A stretch of DNA of 64,000 nt. Origin: Oscillospiraceae bacterium (GTDB taxonomy: Bacteria; Bacillota; Clostridia; Oscillospirales; Oscillospiraceae). Of this stretch, positions 28,691 to 38,278 are shown piece by piece. The notes under the pieces were generated by a model that did not search any database, had not been told where the DNA came from, and saw only the letters and a list, made by a program, of their open reading frames with translations. Position 1 is the stretch's first letter. Each line of letters begins with the position of its first letter. The stretch spans positions 124,001 to 188,000 of the forward strand of contig JAFRER010000003.1 of the NCBI GenBank assembly GCA_017434755.1, written 5' to 3'. A program made the translations under genes and the position numbers.

Positions 28691-29985
28691 TGGAGAGTAA
28701 AATGCCTGATAATGACAATAAGGCAAAAGTAAACAGCACCGCAGGGGTGGAAAAGCCTGATCTTTCAAAAAAAAGCAGCAGGTTCATGTTGAAGAATTAC
28801 ACCGGGGACGAGGAATCCGAAAGAGATTATCTTCCTGTACGCAGAAGTCAGGAGTATAAGTCCGGCTGCCTCGGCGGTCTGATGTACCTTGTTTTTATCC
28901 TGTGCGTCAGTATCGTTCTTGCATGCTTTGCCTGGATGGCTGCATCGGATGCGCTCGCCTTGAACAAGGAAAGTGTGTCGGCGACGATAAACCTTCCCAC
29001 GGATATATTTGAGACCGTAACGGAAGAAGAAACGGATGAAGACGGGAATGTAACCGGCGTAAGGGAAGTAGCAAAGGCGGATATAGACTTTGTCTCCTCG
29101 GCGCTGAAAGAATCCGGCATCATTCAATATGAGTGGCTTTTTAAGCTCTTCTGCAAATTATCGGATGCAGACAAAAAGCTCGATCCGGGTACATATGAAC
29201 TCAGATCCAATCTGGATTACCGTGCGATCGTCAAAAAAATGCAGGCAGGGTCCGGCGCCGCGGTCACCGTTGATGTGATGATCCCCGAAGGATATACGAT
29301 GCATCAGATATTTAATTTGTTGGAGGAAAACGGCGTTTCCTCCTATGAGGAACTCATGTATGCCGCTGCCAATTCTTCTTTCAACTACAGTTTTCTGGAT
29401 CCGGAAAAAGCCGGGGATGCATCCAGACTGGAAGGGTTTCTTTTCCCGGACACTTATCAGTTCTATGTCGGGATGCAGGCCTCAAGTGCGATCAACAAGC
29501 TGCTCTCCAACTTCAATGCTAAGATCGATGCAGACATTCAGAAACAGCTGAATGATACCGGCTATTCACTTTCGGATATCGTAACGATCGCATCTCTTAT
29601 CGAGAAAGAAGCTGCAGTTGATGTTTCGAAGGGAATAGATGAGAGGTCACTTATTTCCTCGGTCATTTATAACAGGCTGAGGACTGACATGACCCTCGGC
29701 CTTGAGTCTTCGATTCTGTATATCCATCAGGATTATGAAGGCTCACCGACCGCTGAGATGCTTACAGAGGACAGCCCTTATAACACGAACATTAATCACG
29801 GTCTTCCGCCCACCCCTATATGCAATCCCAGTCTGGCAGCGATTCGCGCCGCGCTTAATCCCGAGGCAACGGATTATTATTATTTCTATTATGACGAAGA
29901 GACCGGCTCAAGCAGATTCTTTACATACTATAACGATTTTCTGACATTTGTGGAAACCCGGAGAAACAATGACGAAAACGGTTGA
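28690..29985 (+). CDS. mltG: Endolytic transglycosylase MltG
   Basis: Membrane-anchored lytic transglycosylase that cuts nascent glycan strands. 431 residues: basic and acidic cytoplasmic N-terminus, membrane helix about 64-86 (MYLVFILCVSIVLACFAW), LysM-like region, then the YceG domain with IASLIEKEA (catalytic Glu), SSVIYNRLRTDM and NTNINHGLPPTPICNP. An in-frame ATG at 28702 has a better-spaced GGAG and may be the real start. Overlaps the U32 gene by 17 bases; mltG next to U32 peptidase genes is conserved in Bacillota. Confidence 0.93.
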   Translation: MESKMPDNDNKAKVNSTAGVEKPDLSKKSSRFMLKNYTGDEESERDYLPVRRSQEYKSGCLGGLMYLVFILCVSIVLACFAWMAASDALALNKESVSATINLPTDIFETVTEEETDEDGNVTGVREVAKADIDFVSSALKESGIIQYEWLFKLFCKLSDADKKLDPGTYELRSNLDYRAIVKKMQAGSGAAVTVDVMIPEGYTMHQIFNLLEENGVSSYEELMYAAANSSFNYSFLDPEKAGDASRLEGFLFPDTYQFYVGMQASSAINKLLSNFNAKIDADIQKQLNDTGYSLSDIVTIASLIEKEAAVDVSKGIDERSLISSVIYNRLRTDMTLGLESSILYIHQDYEGSPTAEMLTEDSPYNTNINHGLPPTPICNPSLAAIRAALNPEATDYYYFYYDEETGSSRFFTYYNDFLTFVETRRNNDENG

Positions 29986-31177
29986 GCTTCTTTCACCCGC
30001 CGGTGATGCTGAGAGATTGAAAATGGCTGTGGCATACGGGGCGGACGCTGTCTATCTGGCTGGCAAGGAATTCGGCATGAGGGCCGGAGCCGCCAATTTC
30101 AGCGATGATGATCTGGAACACGCTGTGCAGTACTGCCATGAGCACGGTGTCAAGGCGTATATCACCTGCAACATACTACCGCATGATTCCGATCTGGTGA
30201 GACTGCCCGCTTTTCTCGGTCTGCTTTCCGATATCGGTGCGGATGCCGTTATCATAGCGGATCTGGGGGTTCTCGCATCAGTTAAAAAACATGCTCCTCG
30301 TCTGAAGTTCCATATCAGCACACAATTCGGTGCGGTTAACAGCGAAACAGCTAATTATCTGTATTCACTCGGAGCGGATACGATAGTCCTTGCCCGTGAG
30401 CTCAATTTGTCAGAGATCAGGCAAATCAGAAGGAACACCCCAGATGACCTCGGCCTTGAGTGTTTTGTGCACGGCGCTATGTGTGTTTCATTTTCGGGCA
30501 GGTGCCTTCTCTCAAATTATCTGACCGGAAGAGATTCAAACAGAGGAAACTGCGCGCAGCCGTGCAGATGGAAATACAGATTATTAGAAGAATCCCGTCC
30601 GGGCGAATACTTTCCTGTTGTTGAGGATGACGGTACCTATATCTTCAATTCAAAAGATCTCTGCATGATCGAACACATTCCCGAACTGCTGGACGCGGGT
30701 GTTACAAGCCTGAAAATAGAGGGAAGAATGAAGTCCTTCTACTATACCGCAGTCACCGCGCAGGCGTACAGAAAAGCGATCGATGCCGCTGTCAGCGGTG
30801 TGCCGCTTGATCCGCTTTGGGTGAAGGAAGTGGATATGGTGAGCCACAGACCGTATACGACCGGATTTTATTTCGATGAACCGGAACAGTATTATGCCGA
30901 TTCATCCTATACTACAGCGGCGAATGTCGTTGCGGTCGTGGAATCCTGTTCTTCCGAAGGGGATGCCGTGCTTTCTCAAAGAAACAAGTTTTTCCGCGGA
31001 GATGAGCTGGAGATCGTGATTCCGGGCGGAGTGCCGGTGTCCTTTCGAGCAGATAAGCTTTTTGATGAGAACGGATCATCGATCGAAAGCACACCTCGCG
31101 CCATGATGATCATAAAAACGGCACTCCCATGTGCTGTGCCGCCGATGTCTATTATAAGGAAAAGAACTGTACAGTAG
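29969..31177 (+). CDS. U32 family peptidase-like protein (probable tRNA hydroxylation factor TrhP)
   Basis: 402-residue U32 protein. The start is ATG 29969 (MTKTVELLSPAGD), inside the mltG 3' end. Hallmark segment FVHGAMCVSFSGRCLLSNYL then RGNCAQPCRW with the conserved cysteines is present. U32 proteins linked to mltG in B. subtilis (YrrN/YrrO) act in prephenate-dependent 5-hydroxyuridine formation on tRNA, so a TrhP role is inferred from context; a peptidase activity is not demonstrated for most members. Only one copy is present here, against two in B. subtilis. Confidence 0.87.
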   Translation: MTKTVELLSPAGDAERLKMAVAYGADAVYLAGKEFGMRAGAANFSDDDLEHAVQYCHEHGVKAYITCNILPHDSDLVRLPAFLGLLSDIGADAVIIADLGVLASVKKHAPRLKFHISTQFGAVNSETANYLYSLGADTIVLARELNLSEIRQIRRNTPDDLGLECFVHGAMCVSFSGRCLLSNYLTGRDSNRGNCAQPCRWKYRLLEESRPGEYFPVVEDDGTYIFNSKDLCMIEHIPELLDAGVTSLKIEGRMKSFYYTAVTAQAYRKAIDAAVSGVPLDPLWVKEVDMVSHRPYTTGFYFDEPEQYYADSSYTTAANVVAVVESCSSEGDAVLSQRNKFFRGDELEIVIPGGVPVSFRADKLFDENGSSIESTPRAMMIIKTALPCAVPPMSIIRKRTVQ

Positions 31178-31185
31178 GAGTTGTT

Positions 31186-33822
31186 ATGAAAAAATACGGA
31201 TTGAATGAATTAAGAGAAATGTTCCTGAGCTTTTTTGAAACAAAGGGGCATCTGAGGCTTCCGAGTTTTTCTCTCGTTCCGCAGAACGATAAATCGGTAT
31301 TGCTGATCAATGCCGGAATGACGCCGATGAAACCCTGGTTCAAAGGGGAGGAGGAGCCGCCGAGACGCAGAGTATGCACCTGTCAGAAATGCATCAGGAC
31401 CGGTGATATTGAAAATGTCGGACATACTGCGAGGCACGGGACTTATTTTGAGATGCTCGGCAACTTCTCCTTTGGGGATTACTTCAAAAAGGAAGCGATC
31501 GAATGGAGCTGGGAGTTTCTCACTTCTCCGGACTGGGTCGGTCTTGATCCGAACAGGCTTTATCCTTCCGTATATAAGGATGACGACGAGGCATGGGATC
31601 TCTGGCATGATGACATAGGCATCCCTGCGGAGAAGATCTTCCGCTTCGGCAAGGAGGATAATTTCTGGGAGCATGGTTCCGGTCCGTGCGGACCCTGCTC
31701 GGAGATCTACTACGACAGAGGAGTGCAGTTCGGCTGCGGAAAGCCCGACTGCACGGTAGGCTGCGACTGTGACAGATATATAGAAGTCTGGAACAATGTT
31801 TTTTCTCAGTTTGATAATGACGGAAAAGGCAATTATACCGAACTGAAGCAGAAGAATATAGATACCGGGATGGGACTGGAGAGGCTTGCAGTCGTCTGTC
31901 AGGAAGTAAACTCCCTGTTCGAAGTCGATACTGTAATGAATATCACCAGGAAGGTCAGTGAACTTACCGGCGCTTATTACGGGAAAGACAACAAGTCCGA
32001 CGTATCTCTGCGGGTGATCACCGATCATATCAGAAGCGCGGTGTTCATGACCTGTGACGGCATTCTGCCCTCAAATGAAGGAAGAGGATATGTGCTCCGC
32101 AGACTTCTGCGCCGTGCCGCAAGACACGGAAAGCTCCTCGGCATCAATGAGCCGTTCCTGTATAAGATCGTAGACTCGGTTGTTCATGAGAATGAATGCC
32201 AGTATCCGGAGCTCAGAGTAAAGCAGCGCTATATCGAAAACGTGATCGAGTCAGAAGAAAAGAGCTTTTCCACGACCATCGATGCCGGACTCAGGATCTT
32301 TTCCGAGCTTCTTGATGAACATAAGAAAAACAATGAGAGCGTATTCTCCGGAAGCGATGCTTTCAAGCTTTATGACACTTACGGTTTTCCTGTCGACCTG
32401 ACATCGGAAATGTGCAGTGACAACGGGATGACCGTTGATATCGATGCTTTTGAGAAACTGATGGACGAACAGAGGCAGCGGGCGAGAGAAGCAAGGAAAA
32501 AGCTCGGCGATCTCGGCTGGGCCGGGATCGAATTCGGCAAACAGATTCCCGATACCGAGTTCTGCGGCTACGCTGAATCGGAAACAGAAGCGGAAGTACT
32601 GGCTATCGTTTTCGAAAATGAATTTGTCAGTGAAGTGGTATCCGGGCAGTCTGCCATAATCGTTCTCGATAAAACGGTTCTGTACGCGGAGATGGGCGGT
32701 CAGGTCAATGATACAGGCTCTTTGCTGGGACCTGACGCAGTGTTTGCGGTTGAAACCGTCCAGAAGAACAACGGCGGCAAGTATATGCATTACGGGCATG
32801 TTGCTTCCGGTCATTTTTCGGTCGGCGATAAAGTGAGAGCCGTATTTGATTCAAAGAGAAGAAGTGCGGTTGCAAGAGCGCATACGGCAACTCATATCCT
32901 CCAGAAAGCGCTGACAGAAGTTCTGGGACCCCATATCCATCAGGCCGGTTCACTTGTCGAGCCGGATTACCTTCGCTTTGATTTCTCGCATTTCTCACCT
33001 ATGAGCGATGATGAGATCAGAGAAACTGAAAACAGAGTCAACAATGCTGTTCTTGCAGATTATACCGTTGACACGGTCGAAATGAGCCTGGAGGAAGCTA
33101 AGAAGAGCGGAGCTACCGCTTTGTTCGGAGAAAAATACGGAGCCACTGTCAGAGTCGTGCGTGTTTCGGACTACAGTTCGGAGCTGTGCGGCGGCACGCA
33201 TGTTTCCAATTCCGCAAAGATCGGCTGTTTTCATATCATCTCGGAAGGATCCGTTGCTTCTGGAGTCAGAAGGATTGTGGCTGTTACCGGAAACAGAGCT
33301 TTGGCGCTTTTCCATGAGCAGTCAACTGCACTTAAGAACCTGTCGATTCTGACGAGGACTGCTCCGAATAAGCTTGAGAGCCGTTTTATTCAGCTGGATA
33401 ACGATCTTAAGGAAGCAAAGCGTATCATCGAGAAGTATAAGGATAAAGAATCATCCGGAGATGCCGGTAAGCTGCTTAAGAATTCGATTACGATCGGACA
33501 GGTCAGGCTTGTTACTGCTGAATTTGATTCCGCAGCGATCGAAAATGTGAGAAAGATCGGCGACAATCTCAGAGCCGGAGATGACAGCGTGGTCGCAGTC
33601 ATGGCTATAAAAAACACAGATAAGGCTGTGCTTCTTTGCGTTTGCGGCAAAAAGGCGGTCGAGGCCGGATTCAATGCCGGAGCGATAATCAGACAGCTGT
33701 CCCAGACAGTCGGCGGAAAAGGCGGAGGAAAGCCGGATTCCGCTATGGGCGGAGGTCCGCTGACGGATAAGATCCCGGATGTATTTAAACAAGCTGAGAA
33801 CATATTAAGAGGAGAAATATAA
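31186..33822 (+). CDS. alaS: Alanyl-tRNA synthetase
   Basis: Charges tRNA-Ala. Start ATG 31186 with TAGGAG 5 bases upstream gives 878 residues, the standard length; the open frame reaching upstream is not AlaS-like. Seen: class II core FETKGHLRLPSFSLVPQND, TCQKCIRTGDIENVG, editing-domain zinc motifs HTATHILQKAL and ELCGGTHVSN, and a glycine-rich C-terminal DHHA1 segment GGKGGGKPDSAMGGG. Confidence 0.97.
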   Translation: MKKYGLNELREMFLSFFETKGHLRLPSFSLVPQNDKSVLLINAGMTPMKPWFKGEEEPPRRRVCTCQKCIRTGDIENVGHTARHGTYFEMLGNFSFGDYFKKEAIEWSWEFLTSPDWVGLDPNRLYPSVYKDDDEAWDLWHDDIGIPAEKIFRFGKEDNFWEHGSGPCGPCSEIYYDRGVQFGCGKPDCTVGCDCDRYIEVWNNVFSQFDNDGKGNYTELKQKNIDTGMGLERLAVVCQEVNSLFEVDTVMNITRKVSELTGAYYGKDNKSDVSLRVITDHIRSAVFMTCDGILPSNEGRGYVLRRLLRRAARHGKLLGINEPFLYKIVDSVVHENECQYPELRVKQRYIENVIESEEKSFSTTIDAGLRIFSELLDEHKKNNESVFSGSDAFKLYDTYGFPVDLTSEMCSDNGMTVDIDAFEKLMDEQRQRAREARKKLGDLGWAGIEFGKQIPDTEFCGYAESETEAEVLAIVFENEFVSEVVSGQSAIIVLDKTVLYAEMGGQVNDTGSLLGPDAVFAVETVQKNNGGKYMHYGHVASGHFSVGDKVRAVFDSKRRSAVARAHTATHILQKALTEVLGPHIHQAGSLVEPDYLRFDFSHFSPMSDDEIRETENRVNNAVLADYTVDTVEMSLEEAKKSGATALFGEKYGATVRVVRVSDYSSELCGGTHVSNSAKIGCFHIISEGSVASGVRRIVAVTGNRALALFHEQSTALKNLSILTRTAPNKLESRFIQLDNDLKEAKRIIEKYKDKESSGDAGKLLKNSITIGQVRLVTAEFDSAAIENVRKIGDNLRAGDDSVVAVMAIKNTDKAVLLCVCGKKAVEAGFNAGAIIRQLSQTVGGKGGGKPDSAMGGGPLTDKIPDVFKQAENILRGEI

Positions 33823-34169
33823 TGAAAGACGATAGCTGCCTGTTCTGCAGGATAATCTCCGGGGAGATCCCGTCGACATCCGTATATGAGGATGAAAATG
33901 TGTTTGCCTTTAAGGATATCAATCCCCAGGCTCCCGTTCATATCGTTATCGTACCCAAAGACCATATCAGCTGCGCGGATGATATAAGCAGTACTAATTC
34001 ATCTGCTGTTGCAGCCTGCTTTGAGGCTATACCTGTGATCGCAAAGGAGCAGGGGCTGACTAACGGATACAGAGTGATCAACAACTGCAAAGAAGACGGC
34101 GGCCAGTCGGTCATGCATCTGCATTTTCATCTGATCGGCGGGAAAAAACTGGCTGAAAAAATAGTATAA
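33822..34169 (+). CDS. HIT family nucleotide hydrolase (HINT type)
   Basis: 115-residue histidine triad protein with the HxHxHxx motif in MHLHFHLIGGKK and the N-terminal CLFCRIISGEIPS. HINT enzymes hydrolyse purine nucleotide phosphoramidates, including aminoacyl-AMP; placement directly after alaS (TAATG overlap) is suggestive. Physiological substrate unknown. Confidence 0.93.
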   Translation: MKDDSCLFCRIISGEIPSTSVYEDENVFAFKDINPQAPVHIVIVPKDHISCADDISSTNSSAVAACFEAIPVIAKEQGLTNGYRVINNCKEDGGQSVMHLHFHLIGGKKLAEKIV

Positions 34170-34208
34170 GAACGATATAAAAGTTGTGAATCCGCTTCCG
34201 GGGGATCT

Positions 34209-36470
34209 ATGAGAAAACTTGCTTTCAGTGCAGCTGCCTTTTCAACAGCAGTTATAGTATCGGCATATTTCTTTGTGCCTGTATTATGGCCTTTGATAGC
34301 TGGAGCTGTATTTGCCTGTTCTCTTGTATGTTTTCTCATCAGAAAGAGTATCTGCAGGTATTTGCGGGTATTCTTTCTGATGCTTTCCCTCGGGCTTTTC
34401 TTTTTCTGTATTTACCGTTTCGCTGCTGCTGGTGTATCTGAAAGATATTCAAAGCAGGAGACTTTTACAGCGGTTGTATCCGATTATCCGGAAACCGGCG
34501 ATGACTACGCAAAAGTGAATGTCGTTCTTACAGGAAAGGGATCTCGCTGCAGAGCGGTATTATACGATTATTATCATAATACCGGCACGTTGATACCGGG
34601 GGACAGAATCCGTTTCGGAGCGGATTTTCGTTCCATGTTTGACAGTGATTCTCCATCGTCCGATGCCAATCTGTCAAAAGGAATCTATCTTTCAGGACGT
34701 CTCGCTTCAGAAATAACAATAGAAAAACACGGATATTCCGTACTCTATACTGCAAAGCATCTCAGTCATAAGATCCAGGAAATGATCCCGGATGTTTTCC
34801 CGGATGATACTGCTCCTTTCCTAAAGGCACTTATTATCGGCAGAAGAGACGATCTCTACACGGACAATGCGATTTACCCGGCATTACTTCGTTCCGGGTT
34901 CATGCATACGGTGGCCATTTCCGGTATGCATATTTCCTTTATTGCGGGATTCTGTCTGCTTGTTTTCGGAAATGATAAAAAAGGATCTGTCATAACGCTG
35001 ATAATCATATGGCTGTTTGTGTTTATGTCCGGAAACACCCCGTCATCCGCAAGGGCAGGGATCATGCAGACGGTCATGCTTTTTGCGCCCTTTGTAAGAA
35101 GAGAGAACGATCCGCTTACATCATTATCTTTTGCGCTGTCTCTGCTTTTGCTTCTGAATCCGTTCTCGGCTAAGAATACAGGACTCCAGCTCTCTTTTGC
35201 TGCAGTATTGGGCATTATTCTTTTTTCAGGCCGCATCAACAAAGCGCTGCTTTCTGCAGTTAAAAACGAGAAGCATCTGCTTATCTTCCGCTACCCGGCA
35301 GGTATTATTTCTTCCTCCATAGGTGTGATGGCCTTTACGATCCCGCTCAGTGCTGCACATTTCGGATATGTTTCCGTGCTTTCGGTCGTTACGAATGTCC
35401 TTGCACTTTGGGCCGTTCCGATTTGCTTCTGCGGTGCCTATATCTGTCTTCTTGTAAACCTGCTGATCCGAAGTCTGGCTGTTTTTCTCGGTCAGATCCT
35501 TTCCATCCTGTGCAGGTATATCTTTTCGGTCTGTTCCTTCATTTCGGGGCTTCCGCATGCCGTCATTCCGTATGAAGGGATTATTACGCTGCTGCTCTTC
35601 GCCTTGATTTATGTCCTGTTTTTTGTGTTTTTCTTTTCGGATCATTCACCTTTGAAAAAAATGATCCTTCCGTTGTCTTTTTCAATTATTCTTATAGTGT
35701 TGTATTTTGTTTATTTCAAACTGTCGGGAGAGCTTTACAAGGCCACTGTTTCGGTAATGGATGTCGGACAGGGGGAATGCGTTACCGTGTTTTCGGACAA
35801 CAGAGCTGTTGTTGTTGATTGCGGTACCTCAGACTTTTATGTTGATCCCGGTGTTGAATGCGCAGATTATTTATATGTTCGAGGCCAGAAAAATGTTGAT
35901 GCTCTTTTCCTGACGCATCTGCATTCCGACCATGTAAGCGGTGTCTGCCACCTTATGGAGCTGATCGATGTCAGAAATGTTTTCATTCCGGTCAATGTCG
36001 ATCTGTCAGATAAGGTTTTTTCCGACATCAGACGTACAGCTTCCCGCACGGGTTCAAAGATCATACTTGTTGACAGGGATTCATCGATCCGCTTGGGAGA
36101 GATCGAAGTCTGTCTGTTTCTGTCGGATGATTATTCCGCCGAAAATGAATCCTGCATGTCTGTTAAGGTTTCCACATATGATACGTCTTTCCTCATCACG
36201 GGGGACGGAACATATGTCAATGAGCTCCAGCTGTCAGAAAAAGACGGCTTAGGTCCTGTTGATGTCCTTGTAGTGGGTCACCATGGGTCGAACGGATCAT
36301 CCTGCAGCTATTTCCTTGAAGTTACGGATCCGGATTACTCTGTGATCAGTGTCGGAAAGGGAAACCGCTATGGGCACCCTTCCTCCTATGCACTGGAGAG
36401 AATGAAGGAAAAAGGTATTGACATATTCAGAACTGACCTGTGCGGAAGAGTAACGTTCCTTATTGATTGA
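34209..36470 (+). CDS. comEC: ComEC/Rec2 DNA internalisation protein
   Basis: Membrane channel for uptake of transforming DNA. 753 residues: two N-terminal helices, an OB-like extracellular domain, the Competence domain with about eight helices (GFMHTVAISGMHISF motif near residue 230), then a C-terminal metallo-beta-lactamase domain with LTHLHSDHVSG and GHHGSNGSS. Appears intact. comEA is not adjacent. Together with comF and a TfoX-like protein this hints at DNA uptake, but comGA-type pilus genes are not in the window. Confidence 0.93.
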   Translation: MRKLAFSAAAFSTAVIVSAYFFVPVLWPLIAGAVFACSLVCFLIRKSICRYLRVFFLMLSLGLFFFCIYRFAAAGVSERYSKQETFTAVVSDYPETGDDYAKVNVVLTGKGSRCRAVLYDYYHNTGTLIPGDRIRFGADFRSMFDSDSPSSDANLSKGIYLSGRLASEITIEKHGYSVLYTAKHLSHKIQEMIPDVFPDDTAPFLKALIIGRRDDLYTDNAIYPALLRSGFMHTVAISGMHISFIAGFCLLVFGNDKKGSVITLIIIWLFVFMSGNTPSSARAGIMQTVMLFAPFVRRENDPLTSLSFALSLLLLLNPFSAKNTGLQLSFAAVLGIILFSGRINKALLSAVKNEKHLLIFRYPAGIISSSIGVMAFTIPLSAAHFGYVSVLSVVTNVLALWAVPICFCGAYICLLVNLLIRSLAVFLGQILSILCRYIFSVCSFISGLPHAVIPYEGIITLLLFALIYVLFFVFFFSDHSPLKKMILPLSFSIILIVLYFVYFKLSGELYKATVSVMDVGQGECVTVFSDNRAVVVDCGTSDFYVDPGVECADYLYVRGQKNVDALFLTHLHSDHVSGVCHLMELIDVRNVFIPVNVDLSDKVFSDIRRTASRTGSKIILVDRDSSIRLGEIEVCLFLSDDYSAENESCMSVKVSTYDTSFLITGDGTYVNELQLSEKDGLGPVDVLVVGHHGSNGSSCSYFLEVTDPDYSVISVGKGNRYGHPSSYALERMKEKGIDIFRTDLCGRVTFLID

Positions 36471-36488
36471 TCGATACGGAGAATAGAT

Positions 36489-37535
36489 ATGGCTGATAAA
36501 AAGGATCTGTTTGTATATTCGGATGAGAAGAGAAAGCTTCGTTCACAAATCTTATCAAGGCTCTATCTGCTTTACGGTCCGGAGGAGTATCTGAAGGAAG
36601 TCTTCACGGAAGACATCCGGAAAGCGGTTATTGCGGATATGGATGACGGTTTTTCCTATAAAAAATTCTGTGACACAGATTTCGGCGTCACAGAAATAAT
36701 CGAGGCAGTAAACGCGTTTCCTTTTCTATCCGATCATACACTTGTTGAGATCCATGATTTCGACCTGAACAAATATGGAGAGCAGCTTTATTCTTTAATC
36801 ATTGATATTCCGGATTACTGTACCGTTGTGTTTGTTCAAAACAGTGAATATACACCGGACTTCCGCCTGAGATCAAATAAATATATCCGGGAACACTATG
36901 CAGTCTTCAATATCTCCGTTCAAAGTCAGAGTGATCTGAAACACTGGATAATCAGACGATTTGCTGCCGAAGGGAAAACGATCGATAACGAAGCCGCCGA
37001 ACAGCTGATCTTTGTTTCGGGCAGCTCCATGAACGGTCTGATCCCCGAAATCATAAAGATCGCTTCCGCCGTTAAAGCGGAAACGGTCCGTTCGGATGAT
37101 GTTGTGAAATATGCGCATCATCTCCCGGAGGCGGATGTGTTTGAGATGGTGGAATGTCTTTCACAAGGGAAAAAGCATGCTGCAGTTAGAATGCTGGCTG
37201 AACTTCTCGATTCAAAATCCGCTGATCCCATCCAACTCCTGTCGATACTCTCATCACAGTATAAAAGACTGTATGCAGCAAAGACAGCCAGAAAAGAAAA
37301 CAGGGGATATGAATGGCTGGCAGCGTCCGAAGTCGTCAGGCAGGACCAGCTATGGCTAGCAAAGAAGCTTTTCAATATGCGTATAAACTATTCCAGCGAG
37401 CAGCTTGAAAAGATCATCTGCATATTGTCTGATGCAGATTACAGCATGAAGACGGGAAAAGGCGATAACAACGATATTCTGAAAGAGGCGTTTATCTTCC
37501 TGACTGGAGAGGTGTCAAATGCTGAGGATCGATGA
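36489..37535 (+). CDS. holA: DNA polymerase III subunit delta
   Basis: Clamp-loader delta subunit. 348 residues with the family pattern LLYGPEEYLKE near the N-terminus, a mid-protein VSGSSMNGLIPEIIKI helix segment and a C-terminal helical clamp-loader domain. rpsT, which commonly neighbours holA in Bacillota, is absent. Overlaps the toprim gene by 17 bases. Confidence 0.9.
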   Translation: MADKKDLFVYSDEKRKLRSQILSRLYLLYGPEEYLKEVFTEDIRKAVIADMDDGFSYKKFCDTDFGVTEIIEAVNAFPFLSDHTLVEIHDFDLNKYGEQLYSLIIDIPDYCTVVFVQNSEYTPDFRLRSNKYIREHYAVFNISVQSQSDLKHWIIRRFAAEGKTIDNEAAEQLIFVSGSSMNGLIPEIIKIASAVKAETVRSDDVVKYAHHLPEADVFEMVECLSQGKKHAAVRMLAELLDSKSADPIQLLSILSSQYKRLYAAKTARKENRGYEWLAASEVVRQDQLWLAKKLFNMRINYSSEQLEKIICILSDADYSMKTGKGDNNDILKEAFIFLTGEVSNAEDR

Positions 37536-38127
37536 GGTGATCGTGGTTGAAGGAAAATATGACAGGATCAAGCTCAGCCGATTCCTGGATGCAACGATCC
37601 TTGAAACATCCGGATTCGGTATTTTCCATGATTCCTCATTAAGAGAATTGCTTGCTGAAGCAGCAAAGAAAAGGGGACTTGTCGTTCTGACCGATTCGGA
37701 TAATGCGGGATTCCAGATCAGAAGATATCTGCGTTCCTTTATTGATGATTCTTTGATAAAGAACGTATATGTGCCGGTCGAATACGGGAAAGAAAAGAGA
37801 AAAAAGACGGCATCGTCATCCGGCATACTCGGCGTTGAAGGACTCCGCGAGGAGACGATTATCAAAGCTCTTTTGGATTCGGGCGTATCCGTATTAACAG
37901 AGCCAAAAGACAGCAAAGACAGATTAAGCGTTCTGGATCTGTACAGGCTGGGACTGTCCGGAAGAAATAACAGCAGAAAGAAACTCAATATTATTCTTAA
38001 ACATCTCGGACTTCCCGAGCAGCTTTCCACGAAAGAGGTTCTGGAGGCAGTCAGCCTGCTGAAGACAAAGGACGGATTCATCTCGTTCTGCGAGGAGCAT
38101 GCAGGCGAACTGTCTGCGATGGATTGA
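37519..38127 (+). CDS. rnmV: Ribonuclease M5-type toprim protein
   Basis: 202-residue toprim protein with the catalytic Glu in VVEGKYD, a LVVLTDSDNAGFQIR toprim DxD motif, and a C-terminal DUF4093-type helical region. RNase M5 trims 5S rRNA precursors in low-GC Gram positives; members of this subgroup are usually annotated so, though DUF4093 proteins differ somewhat in their C-terminus. Immediately upstream of a tRNA gene whose -35 box overlaps this stop codon. Confidence 0.82.
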   Translation: MLRIDEVIVVEGKYDRIKLSRFLDATILETSGFGIFHDSSLRELLAEAAKKRGLVVLTDSDNAGFQIRRYLRSFIDDSLIKNVYVPVEYGKEKRKKTASSSGILGVEGLREETIIKALLDSGVSVLTEPKDSKDRLSVLDLYRLGLSGRNNSRKKLNIILKHLGLPEQLSTKEVLEAVSLLKTKDGFISFCEEHAGELSAMD

Positions 38128-38152
38128 CATAATCCTTGCGCTGATGTATGAT
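38124..38152 (+). promoter_or_regulatory. Promoter of tRNA-Arg
   Basis: Consensus TTGACA (38124-38129), 17 bases, TATGAT (38147-38152), 13 bases before the tRNA. The -35 box spans the stop codon of the toprim RNase gene. Confidence 0.85.
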
Positions 38153-38164
38153 AAGTGAAAATCT

Positions 38165-38241
38165 GCCCACGTAGCTCAGCAGGATAGAGCGGCCGCCTCC
38201 TAAGCGGCAGGTCAGAGGTTCGAATCCCCCCGTGGGTGCCA
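38165..38241 (+). tRNA. tRNA-Arg (anticodon CCU)
   Basis: 77 bases including an encoded CCA. Acceptor stem GCCCACG / CGTGGGT (one G-U pair), D arm with TAGCTCAG, anticodon stem GCCGC/GCGGC around loop CTCCTAA, which gives anticodon CCT reading AGG, and T loop GGTTCGAATCC. Single-gene unit with its own promoter and terminator. Confidence 0.97.
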
Positions 38242-38242
38242 A

Positions 38243-38269
38243 AAAGCAAGTCCTAAGACTTGCTTTTTT
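38243..38269. terminator. Terminator after tRNA-Arg, shared with convergent VOC gene
   Basis: Stem 38243-38251 with 38258-38266 (loop CCTAAG), T run to 38269; the A-rich upstream side gives a T tail on the minus strand too, so it can also end the VOC gene. Confidence 0.88.
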
Positions 38270-38278
38270 CTTAGCAGA

